From Anarhynchus alexandrinus (lineage: Eukaryota; Chordata; Aves; Charadriiformes; Charadriidae), in the NCBI GenBank assembly GCA_008711295.1, contig VUYV01000070.1:1193839-1257838 (forward strand): a DNA stretch of 64,000 nucleotides, read 5' to 3'. Position numbers and translations under genes: made by a program. Of this stretch, positions 39,445 to 51,056 are shown in pieces. Each line of letters starts with the position of its first letter. Position 1 is the first letter of the stretch. The notes beneath the pieces were generated by a model, which did not search any database, was not told the DNA's origin, and saw only the letters and a list, made by a program, of their open reading frames with translations.

Positions 39445-39655
39445 TATCTATAAGGCTGCTGTGGGAAAACACATCAAAGACCTCACTAAAGTCAAGAGAA
39501 ACAAGATGGAACAGCTCTCCTGTCATCCATGCTACCAGTCACCACAACTTGTAGATGACTGGTAGAAGGCAATCAGGTTGTTCAATCATGATTTGTTCTT
39601 GATAACTCCATCTGAGTGTTCCCAGTCACCTTCTTGATCTTGATATGCTTGGAAG
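39445..39655 (-). mobile_element. Very old CR1 LINE relic, antisense, internal segment
   Basis: The plus strand parallels the reverse complement of the CR1 reverse transcriptase region: CATCAAAGACCTCACTAAAG, then CTCCTGTCATCCATGCTACC, then CTGGTAGAAGGCAATCAGGT, then ATTTGTTCTTGATAACTCCA, then GATCTTGATATGCTTGGAA. These match the usual antisense landmarks in order (track of aided-by-trainee 'accelerated' blocks through 'caggttggtcaagcatgacc'-type sequence). It is strongly diverged, has no tail, and its boundaries are approximate. Confidence 0.6.
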
Positions 39656-42600
39656 AAAATAAGAAATTAAAGCTTTACACCTTAATTTTAGTGACATCTG
39701 AGAAACTAGTATCAGAGTGACAAAATCTGGCTGAATATTGAGGGAGCAAATCTGATGATCTATTTCAGAGTAGAACCATGTTTTGGTTTTATTATTGCCC
39801 AGGCTTATCCAGCTAGTGTAAAAAAACCAAAACCACACTGCATGCTGTCTTGTGGTAGAAGGAGTCATATAACCACAGATGTAGCTGAAGGCTTTGGCAA
39901 CAACTCCAGTATGAATAAGTTTAGGCTCCTTATACACACACAGTTACCGCCATCCTAGCGATTGATCTGAACAGATTACGTTAGCTGAGATCTGATACCT
40001 TGAATTCAAAGCTTGTCATATCTGTACAGCTATTGAACTTTTTGAAGTGTAGGGATTGAAGATAATTTCATTTAGAATTACTATGCGTTCTTAATCTTAA
40101 CTGCTTTCTTAGGTTATTATATTTAAATTCATATTGAAGAACCTCATGTTCCTTATACGAATGTTTCTTTTAATTAAACAGGGTGTTTGCTACTGTGAGT
40201 GAAATCCTGAACCAAACAGAAATTGCAGAGTGTTATCTCTGGGTGAATGTCTTTTGAGATAATTCCTGTTTGCACTGTCTCATTAAAGTTGTCTGGCACA
40301 TATTTAGCTCTTAGAAAAAAATAAAAGAATAAAATCTTATAAGTATTCCACTTAAACCCATTTGCTTGGTAGGGTTTGCTCACCTTGTTTATAATTATCT
40401 CTGCTTTTTAAATGTCAGTGTTATAAGGTTAACACGTCCCACTTTCTGCAGCAAGTATATTTGAAGGAGACCATGGAAGGCAAAACCCTTCCTTTTCCCT
40501 TTAAGTTGCTAAGGTGGTACAGGCTGCTGTCAGCTGCACCTTATCAAGTGTTAAGAACACCTTATTAAATCCTTCAGTTTTTACACTCTGGTTTTACTCC
40601 TGCATGACTTATACTATGGATTATATTCATGTTTAATCTATTTTTTAAGGCTAATTCACAAGAATTCAGTGGGATTTATTACTGTTTATACAATTGTTGC
40701 CAGGGAAATAGCAGTGAACAGTCTCACTGCTCTTTCATAAGAAAAGCGTATGTAGTTAGGGGGCAATTGTTTCCTTTCATTATTGGAAAATGATTTTTTT
40801 TTAGATTATTTTTTCTTTTTTTCTAATGTATTTTTAGAATTTCTCTCAGGTAAAAGTAACTGTGCTACTATCTCTCTAAGCATCTTTGGGTAGAAAATAT
40901 TTAATCTTCTGTTATACCATTATTATCATAAATAAAAGCCAATGTGAATGCAAATGCTCACAGTAAGGAATTACCACTTAGCAAAAGGAAATGCAGGCAC
41001 GAGGCATCTGTATGTTTCAAAGGTTTGTTAATGTAAAGCAGAGCCGTTCAGTTCTAGGTCACCCATTTATACCAGACCCAAGTCAGAGGTGGTGAAAAAT
41101 CTTTACATTCAGATGGTTGTCCAGTGTCCTCAGCAAAACAAATGCATCTACTCTCTAGTTTCCAAGGAACAGTGGTTAAATCATTAAATTGTTGCCACAG
41201 CTGCAATCCTATTTCCTTGGTTTCCCCTCCCCTTCTTTAGCTGCAATGACTAATCCAGGAGTGTGGACCATGTGCCCTCCTCTCAGAGAGGAGAAGGTTC
41301 TTAGATTTGCTCATCTAGGTCTGTTAATATGGGTACCTTCTTTCTGTGGGTGCCCGTTCTTCAAAATCTGGGATTGCAATTTTTCGTAAGTGACTTCAGG
41401 TATAAAAGCTTAGCAGCCCAACTGAAGAGATCTGAAGAAAACCCATTCTTTAGTAAGTGATAGATGATTTTCCCTGAAACTCTCCAACTGATCTCAAGCA
41501 GGGTATCAAAAATAGCATAGATGTATTAGGACAAATCACTGTGAAAACTCTTTATTTTGATGTAAAGTATTTTATAGAAGCAGTGATCTATAGAAAGGCT
41601 ACTGTTGATGTAATATCCAAGAATAACATGCCAGCTTGGCAAACCATTAGCAAAGCTCTAGTGTGGAAGAAGAAAGCTCCTCTAATGAGCTGAAAATGAA
41701 AACACCTGGCCATTATTCATTAAAACCTTCTCTGTGCATCAGGTAAAGTTTTACACAGCTGTCTCAATAACTGCAAGCTTTCATTCTTGTATTTATGGCT
41801 GCTGGTAAAGGTCTTCTGGTCATTCTGTAGTGTTTTGACGTTGTGAATTCTGGGACCTTTTTGAAAGATCAGGACTACGTGAGGCATACTTATATGTATT
41901 GCTAGAAGGATGTGGGTTGTCTGGACAATCAGATTAAAACCACAAACAAAACTACGTAGCTGCTTATGAGACAACTTGATGAAGTATTCTATGTAAATTT
42001 ATATTAAATGTGTAGCCTCTGGCTCTTTTTTTGTTTTAAGACGAACATAGTAGCATAGGTATAGAGGGACCTTTGCTAGGTAGTATAAATTTCCGTTGTG
42101 AACATGTCACTTTTATTTATACTCTTCTGTTCCTTCCTCCACCATAGTCCCTACAATCCCTCCAGCACTCTCTGTGTCATCTCAGCCATAGGAAATGTGT
42201 TGCTGTGGTCTTCCAGTGTGTTCTCAGAGTAGTACGGATTCCTGCTTTCATACCACAGGGCAGACTTGCTTCTGGTTTCCCTGAAGAGAGTGATAAAGAC
42301 TCCGTTGTCTGAAACAAGATCCCCAGGCAGAGCTTTTTTTTTAAGGGCGCATTTTCCTTTTGCCATTTTTTCCCCTTTTGCTATGAGGTTACAGGGATAG
42401 AATTTCATTCTTAAGACATTTATTTGGATCTATAGAAACCAGATCCTATCTGATGCAGTCTTTCTAAATGCTGAACAAACATCACTTGCCTGAAAGAAAT
42501 GCACTTGCTTACTTCTTCCTCCTTTTAATCCCAAAACAGGGGAGATGATGTTGAAAGATTGCAGCCAGTGGCTGTGGAATGCAACAGAGTAAACTCAGGT

Positions 42601-43812
42601 TTGTCCAGCTTCCTTTTTGTCTAACTCTTTGTCTGAAAGAGCAGCTCTCTTCCGCCCCCCTCTTTTAAAAATTATTTTCTTGCATGTCCTTGAATATTTT
42701 GATCTTGAAGTCATCCTATAAAACCAATCTACTTAATGGGATTTAGGAGAGAATGTGGAAACATATTCCAGAATTATGGTGCAGGTTTTTTGTCACTTGT
42801 CAGATGAAGTGACTTATTTGTCTCTACCAAATATTTGTTCCTTAATGATGGTAGACTTATGTTTTGTTGTAAATTAATGTCTCATAGTGAATGATCTTGA
42901 AAAGACCACCTTTACTATTCAAGTCTTCTGGCTTATGGGTGATTTGTGTTGACTTCTCAGAAGTTTTCTACGCAGTACAGTTCACTTATTTGGGAGTGTT
43001 ACAAATCTCACATAGGGGAATATGTCAGGTACAGTGCAGTCTGGTGCCTTTAGTAGCTAAGTGGCATGTCAGTGTGTAAAAATCAATTGAAACCTAATAC
43101 TGGCATTGCCTGCAAGTTGGAGTACTCTACAGGTACAAAATGGTATTGTAAAATGTAATTCTGGTTGTGTGGTCCCCCATTTGTCTGACTCATTCTTTTT
43201 TCCTGCTCTGCTCTGGCCATTAAACAAATCAATCCTAATACAGTGTAGATCCTAAAGCATTTTGTGCAAAGCTTATTTTAAACTGGGTCATAAACCAAAA
43301 GGTAATATACAGCATATCAAGACAATGTTGTCCTCGAGCCAGTGGTACTTGTGATCACTTAATAGGCTTCCCCCTGCCCGCCCTCTGCACCCCCCAGAAA
43401 TGTGTCAGTTGTCCTGCATTTAAAAAAACAACAATGAAAAAAACACCCCTAAAGAATATTTCCCCTGGGAATCCCCTTTCACCATTGATCGCCTTAATTT
43501 GAGTTTTAGCCAGCAATTCTTGCAAAATTCACTGTGTTAGATTATCAGTCTTGTACTTCTGCTAGCAAAGCTTAATGGGATCTTAATTAGAGAGCTGGCC
43601 TAATTATGGATACCTGCCTCACCAGCTCGATCCCCAAGTATTACTTAAAAGTAAATGTAGTGATTTCTCCCTATTGCCCTATTGTTCTAATTTTTTTTTA
43701 GGCTGTGCAAATACACAAAGTTATTGATTCATTGATTTAATCCTTGAATTTACTGTTGTATGTCATAGTTTCTGTCTGGATGGTTCAACTCTTCTGTTGC
43801 TGTTAGTTTATC

Positions 43813-43830
43813 ATTGTCACGTATGACAAT
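43813..43830. repeat. Short perfect inverted repeat
   Basis: ATTGTCA and TGACAAT flank the loop CGTA, giving a 7-base-pair stem with a 4-base loop. There is no promoter context to suggest a function. Confidence 0.8.
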
Positions 43831-44452
43831 TTTGGGGTTTGGTACCGTTGTGCTTTAAACAAATCCCATAAAATCCCACTAGCTATTTGCCTGTACACAT
43901 CTCTTGCTTTTTGGGGTCCTAGCCTGTTTTTTTGCAACACTCCATTTTTTTTCGAGAGCCGATTTGGAGCTCCTGAAAGGTCTCTGATTTTCACAGTACT
44001 TTGCTGAACACCTGCAGCCAAGCTCGTCTCAAGTTACCTCTCTGAAGCAATGAAGACAGAACAAGGGGATATAGCTAAGCTAGCTCTAAACTAGTTTTCC
44101 TGCTGCTGGTAGCTCTGTGCTGCCAGATCAAGGAGCACAGTTTGCTGTAAAACCCACCTGAGAAGCCGGGTAAATGCTAAGGAGATTAGCACACGCTGAA
44201 CCCTGTGCTGCTGTGGTTACGATGCCGACGAGTGCTCCGACTGTCTAGTTTGAAGTGTGCCTACACAACCTTGGTCACTACAGTGGCTGTGGGACCACCA
44301 TGCGCTGTGGCAGAGACAGAAAGCCCGGGCTAAAACCAGCTGTAATCACTGGCTGCTCTGAGCATGTCGTGCTGATGTGCTTGTTTCTTACCTGAGAGCT
44401 TGGCTCTGCTTTCTTTTATGCCCACAGTTGACTCCTCCTATTTTGGGTAGTT

Positions 44453-44506
44453 TTAGGCATATGCCTAATTCAGATACCTAATTAGGCATATTAGGCATAT
44501 GCCTAA
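44453..44506. repeat. Duplicated 16-base palindrome
   Basis: TTAGGCATATGCCTAA, a perfect palindrome, occurs at 44453-44468 and 44491-44506. Each copy is followed by TTCAGATAC or TTTCAGATAC. A third small palindrome, CCTAATTAGG, lies between them at 44478-44487. The period is 38 bases. Confidence 0.95.
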
Positions 44507-47500
44507 TTTCAGATACTGCAATTCAGATACAAACACTTTTAAACAACCCTGGTCCCTATACCCACAGTCTCTTAAATGGTTGCTTTTGTTTGAAAAAAAG
44601 GTCAAAGTCCCCGTATAAATTCATCCCCTGGTAGTATCCGTCCGGGGTCTTAAAAAACACTTGATTAACGTGGGAAGCTATGGAAATGGTGTTAGAATGC
44701 AAGCCAAAAAATTTTTTGATCCCTGCCTGACCTTCCTAGACTGTTTTAGCTATTTGGTTAAAGCAAGGTTTGTATGGAGAAGTCTGTATATATGTAAAAA
44801 ACTAGATTTTATTAGACCAGAAAAGGAGCAAGCTACGGGTATTCAAGTGTTTCCTCGCATCTAAAACAAAAAGAGCAGGCTTAAAATATGTTGGGAACAA
44901 CACTGTTACTACTTCCTTGCATAAATCACTTCACCTCTCTCTTTTTATTCTCCCTGTCTTTGTCTTGGCTTTTTAGGTCTTAAACTTTCCAGGAAAAAGA
45001 TGTGTTCTTTTCCTATATGTTTGTATAACCTATCGCAAGGAAGTGCTGTTCTTGAATGGTGACAGAGGATGTGGGCACCTCCCCACACTACATTTTTCTC
45101 TTTGTCATTTTCTTCCCTGTGAACAGAAGCTTTTTTTTGCATGTCTACAGCTGGTGTCAGAGGCTAGGTGGACATATAAAATACCTGAGTCTTGCTCAGA
45201 GCACCGACCATAGTCTGGCTCTTTTGGGTGAATTTTCTGTCTGTCCATGCTGGTGAAATGGTCAGCTTGGGATCACGGTGTGTGGTCAGAAGCGCTGCTG
45301 GAAGTTTCTTGCTCCTGACTGCATAATTTCTGATGTTGGATTGCTGAGTACAGTGAAAAAACAAAGGCATGTGTACATTACAACCACAACAGTTTAAATG
45401 AGTTGATCGGATACAGTAATAGTCCTAGCCCAGACAACATGAGGTTTATTGCTGCCTGATTTAACACTTTTTTCCATGCAGATTTAGCAGCCGGTGCCAA
45501 GCTCCACGTTACTGGGGCTCACAGGAGACCAGCGGCAGTGCTAGTTAGCTACAGTCATGGCCGTGATGGCAGTTCCAGGTACATCCACCGCCCCAGTGAG
45601 GGGAGTGAAGCTGGCCCTTCCGCCTTTAAGCACAAGGTAGCTTATTTGTTAATCACTAATTCAAACAATTTTGGGGTCCCTTCAGCAAACATTCCTAAGT
45701 ATGGCCCAGTTCTTTTTGTACCTGTCATGCAAACACTTGCTGAGGTAAGACAGCAGAAATGGGCTCACATGCTTAACCTCACCTAGTTATTTTTTGACTA
45801 CCTGACCATAGTGCAAACTGGTCTGAGCATAGCCCAGCTCCTTATCTGCCATTCTGTAAAACGAAAGGCTCTTGGAGCTCTCATTTAACTGACCTGTACC
45901 TGCATCATATGATTGAAAAATACAAAGCAAATGCCTTAATCTTTTTTGCTTTGCTCTTGAACCAAATGGTATAACAGAAGAAGCTTTGCCTGTTTTAAAG
46001 GAATCCTCATAAATTCTAGGTCTGGAAGGCCAAGTACTGTATCTGAGTACCTCGGGAAAAAAAATTTATTCGGTAATAGAAGATAAAAGCACATATGATC
46101 CATGGTTAAAAACATCCATAATTCTTAACAATAAGACTTTCCATTTTAACACAGTAAAAGAATGACTTATGTTGGAGTATCTGTATCCTTCTATGCTGCC
46201 CTGTGTTCCTACAGACTTGTTATTATGGGGGAAAGGAAAGCAAAATTCAAAGTAACTTTTATTTCGGGATTATCCATGCTATTTCTACAACTCACTAAAC
46301 AGTACTTGTGATATTCCTACCCTGACCTACCCTTACCATTCAGAATTATGAATAAGACATCAGGAAACTTAAGGGAAGCTAATGCTATTAACCCTTTTTT
46401 TTATTCTTGACTGCGGTATAATATATTTCAGATTAAATGGCATAGTATAAGGCATCCAAAAACCTCTTCAGGAAACACCGCCAGTAAATATTCATTTGCA
46501 GACATTATCTATAGCTTTAGAGATAAGCGGTAACTTTGTTTCTTACTTGTTTATCTTAATCGGATATTTTTTCCTGGATGAAAAAATAAGCCAGTATTCA
46601 TTGCAATTGCTGCACTATTCCTTCTCATAGAAGACACATGCTGAGTCACTGATAAATAATTCTCTTAGGCCTGAAACCATGCTACAAGCCAACTTTTATC
46701 TGCTGCGGGTACTTCATTCTTCCATTCACCTGCCCCCCTGCCCTGCTTAGGTCATTAGTGACAGAAAACAAGAGCAAGACTGGCAATCCAGTCTAGTGGG
46801 GGTGAAGGAAAGGAGAAAAAAGTTTCCTCCTCTTTACATTAGATTTCCGTCATAGCACTGAATTGTTCAAATTATAACACGTCAAGTTACATTATTTAGT
46901 ATCAAGAGACATTTCAATTTTATCTTCCCCAAACCACTACATCTGTTTTTCTCAAACAATTACTGTTGGCTGTGGTTGGTAAAGAGTTTGGGCATATTAT
47001 AAAACATGAAAAAAGACTAGATAATTTTAGAAGTTGGGCTATTACTATTGAGATGTTCACACATCTCAATGAAGTGAGCCACAAGTTGCACAGAAATTAT
47101 TCTGAAGCAAGGAGTCTGTTTCATAGGTTTGGTGTCTGAATTGAACTCGGCACAAGGGTTGTTGTCACCTGCTAAGCACGCATCCTTTTTCCAGCAATGC
47201 CTACGTAACAGTAGTAGTGATGTTGACTAGATCTGGTATGACCAGATATTGTGAAAAAAACAAATAAAAGAAGCAGTAGGTGACACTGCATCTGGACTGA
47301 GAGTGCCAGCTTCTCCAGGACACCAACAGCCATTACTGTGAAGTGCTGACACCTGGGACCTGCTGTTGCTGTGTCCCAGGATGTCCCTCTAGTGCATTGT
47401 TCTTCTTGCCTGCCTGAGGCTGTCTGCAGGCAAAAATGCCAAACTTGTTGCCCCTCGTCTCCCTCTGTTCTGGCACATCACCTGTTTCCCGCGGGAGTCT

Positions 47501-49060
47501 GGCCATTTTGGGGTGACTTTATCCAAATGGAGAAAAATGGATCTGTTTGGCTGCTGCAGCAAGCTGCTGCTTCTTACCCTAAAATGGGCAATGTCAGTGC
47601 TATGAAGTGGTGCCAATTCCCACCATAATTTTCCCCCTTTGCCTTATCTGTCATTTGCATGTCCTTCCATGTCTGCACGGTTCAATGACTGACGCCAGTT
47701 TCTAGACAGCAGATGTTCTTGTGTTCAGCTTTCTGTTGAACAAATTATCAGCTAGCGACAACCCATACATCTTTACTTCTGTAATTTAAATGCACTAAAT
47801 ATGGCACAGAGTCTACCTTAGCGCTCACAATTCGGTGTTTTCTTTTAGGAGATTACTAAAAAGGTGGTTCCCATATGCACATTGATAGGAAAAACAAGCA
47901 GAGAAACAGATTGCACTTTGATTTTTCCCCTCTCTGTATCTGTTACTTAGCTGTTTGTTTGGCTACCAATGGTGAATGGTTTAGATTTAGCTGGAGTCCC
48001 TAATTCATATGATAGTTGCTTTGCAGTTTCCCAGCTCTTCATGGTGGCTTCCCTGATGACATTTTTTGTGTGTTGTTCTTTCTTTGACAAGCTCAGAAAG
48101 TGATGTTGGTGTAGAAAAGGAGGAGGAGGGATGAGAGTGTCCCCTCCCCGCCCCCATTCCATGGTTTTTCTTTTATTGTGAAATTGTTTCACATTTGCTA
48201 TACCTTCAGTTATAGCAAAACGTTTTGGGGAATCAGCATGGTTCAGTCTTTTCCAATAGGAAATCATCAGACCTTAGATATGGAAGGAAGTTGCATCCTC
48301 AAAAGACACTTGCTTTTAAAATTTTCAGGCTTTGGTACAAATCAACTGTCTTTTTGTAACTAGAAATACATATGGAGTTCATGTTTGGAATAGAAAATTA
48401 GCTTTGATAATTACTTATTAACTAATTTTTCCAGAATTATGTTATCCTTATAGTACTTAGTGTGACTTTCCATGTTTATTGAAAATATCCCTTTGTTAGA
48501 AAACTAAAACATAACCTACTGTTCTATTGACGAAGTTGTAAAGACTTAATTGCTAACTTGTTCATTCCAGTGCAAGTAGTTGTGCTTTTGAAGCGAAGTC
48601 ATATTTTACTAAATTAATTGAGCTTTTAATGAACAAAAGTTCTCCCGAGCTTCATTCAAATGTGGGGTAAATGTTTCTCAAGTGGTCCATTCTCATGCAA
48701 TACCTACTAAAGTTGAATTTGATATGCCGTATGAAGATTTTTAGCTCCAGAATTTTTTCATAAAGAAATATCAGGAAACCAAACATGCTATATGGGAATA
48801 TTTGCTCCAATTAACTGACTAAAATCAATTGTCTTTGCTCCAGGGTGCCCATTTTTCCATATTACAAACAAGATCTTATTCTCTCAACTTGGCCTATAAT
48901 TTGGCATAGGCGGAAAGCTTTAATTGCTCCATCAATTTTACTGTTTGCTTTAGGTATTTCTTGCCTTTCTCTTAGGTTTTGTAATTTTTAAACTTCTCAT
49001 TCTTTTAATGATTTAGGAATCTCTGGCCTGATGACTTTTAAGTAAAAACAACTGCAGCTA

Positions 49061-49092
49061 AAAAATACTTATTTTGAAAAATACTTATTTTG
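49061..49092. repeat. Perfect 16-base tandem duplication
   Basis: AAAAATACTTATTTTG is repeated twice head to tail without a spacer. Confidence 0.95.
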
Positions 49093-49160
49093 GCTCTATA
49101 CAAGTAGGCTCATTTAGCGCATCTGTATACTGCTGAAAGTTTCTCTGACTTCTGTGGGTA

Positions 49161-49191
49161 TTTTTCTTTTTTTTTCTTTTTTTTTTTTTTT
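49161..49191. repeat. Poly-T/C tract
   Basis: A 31-base pyrimidine tract, nearly all T with two C, directly followed by CACAG. It looks like a strong splice acceptor or an ordinary low-complexity run. Confidence 0.9.
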
Positions 49192-50920
49192 CACAGCTGT
49201 GAAGTTCCAGGTGCCTCTTACAAAAGTGTCATCATACCAGTCATCTACAAACAGTTTCTGCAGAAATTTCTTTTTTTATATTTGTGGCCAGTGAGTCAAC
49301 GATCAAATATATTTTCACCAATCTACATAAGGTCTTTTGTAGCTCTGAAATCAGAGGTTTTCTGAGGTGATGGGAGCAGGAGGTATATTACCACCAGTGC
49401 TGGTTAAATGAAGACCTAAGAGTATGCCCTAGGCTATCAAATTCCCACAACTATTTCTCACCAAATAAGAACTTCAATATAATTACCATGAGCTCTGTAG
49501 AAAATAAAGATTTTGAAACATTTTTGCTTACCTTCAAAGGAAATGGCTACCTTAAAGCATCTATGCTAAATTTAACAGAAGACTGACTAAGAAAAGACCA
49601 TGTTAAAAAGATTTAACTGGTCTGTTCCATTACTGATAACAGGAACAATGCAGTGAAGCCAAAGGAAAAAGTCTGTCAATCTGGTCCACCGAAAAAAAGA
49701 AAAGCCATTTAAGCATTCTGAAAATACAAAATTCATACGTCATCGTGTTGGTTATGCTTTCTTGAATATTGGATTCATCTGAGAATCTAGCTTCCAAACA
49801 TTACGGAGGCCTCCAAGTTGGAATGTGATTTTTTTCAGCTGATATCCAAGCTAATAAAAAAGCAGCTCCACAAACAAACTCCATCGTGTGAGCAAGAGCA
49901 TGCTCTTGGATCTTCATTTAACCAGCACTGGTGAATAGATCTCTTTCCCCTCTCTCACCTCAGACAGTCTGTAATCTCAGAGCTTCCAAAAACCTTCATG
50001 TAGACAGGTGGAAAGGTACTTGACCATTGACTCCCTGGCTGCAGATTAAAAAGAAATTCCTGCAAATACACAAGTGTTTCTCTCTGTTTTGCTACAATAC
50101 ATTCATTTAGCAGAAGTGAATCCTAGGCAGAAATCTACCCTAGCTATACTCCTCCTTTTTATATATCTTGCTTCCCTGTGAACTCCCTCCTGCTCTTAGG
50201 GAGCTGTTGTTCTGCTTGAGGTGTTATGGGACAAATTTTTTTTCTTCTTGTGACAGTGTTATGCTGTGAGATTTATACATTCCCTTTGGGTAAAAGGATT
50301 ACCTCATACGAAAAATTTGATTACAAAATATAACATTAATCTAGAAATGAGGGCCAGGCCCACCGCTGAGTGCAAAAACCAGGAGGAACGGATTGCAGTA
50401 GATCCTGGCGATTTATTCCAGCTGAGAATTTCATCGAAAGACTGCTGTAGTGACCTAGTTGTCTGGGTTAACTTGAGAAGAAATCTTTTTATTGTGGTAT
50501 TTCTGGATTAGAGTCTGACACTTGCCCACTTCTAATGAGAAAAACGTTTACTGGAGTCCTGCATTATCGTATACCAATCGTTTCTCAAACTCTTTTGCAC
50601 TTCAAGTTAACCCTATACCACTATATTAAGGAATACCTAGAACCCTCTTCCTTCTAAGTGCACACCCACCCTGATACCAAAGGAGTTAGAAATTACACTC
50701 CTTCCCTAATGTTGTTGAGAACAGGTACTGAAGCTGTGAAAAAACTGGTAATTTATAAGTGTCTGTGAAATGAAAAATCACAGAGCAGAAAGAGAATACC
50801 TCAAGTACTCTGCAATTGCTGTAGTGCTTTTTATTATCCTCAAAGGCAGGCAGAAGAGCATTTCAATGCTATCATAATTTTCACACAAAAAACTTTAATA
50901 AATTTGGTCCATTTTTTAGT

Positions 50921-51056
50921 GTTTTACTAAAAGCAGCTACTCCTTTCCCCCACCCTTCAGGTAACTGTATTAAAATACAATATTTGNCGTTTTAGTAAAA
51001 GCAGCTACTTCTTCCCCCCACCCCTTTCAGGTAACTGTATTAAAATACAATATTTG
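50921..51056. repeat. Tandem duplication of about 66 bases containing an N
   Basis: Copy 1 (50921-50986) and copy 2 (50989-51056) both run from GTTTTA(C/G)TAAAAGCAGC through GGTAACTGTATTAAAATACA to ATATTTG. They differ only by a few bases in the C-rich middle. An N at 50987 marks the junction, so the duplication may come from the assembly rather than the genome. Confidence 0.93.

Larger units (their letters stand above)
39656..50920. other. Intergenic stretch without recognised genes
   Basis: About 11 kb of mostly AT-rich sequence with no recognisable coding exon or CR1 copy. Notable local structures are a hairpin at 43,813-43,830, paired palindromes at 44,453-44,506, a 16-base tandem duplication at 49,061-49,092, and a polypyrimidine tract at 49,161-49,191 followed by CACAG. 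Open frames are short and unremarkable. Confidence 0.6.
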
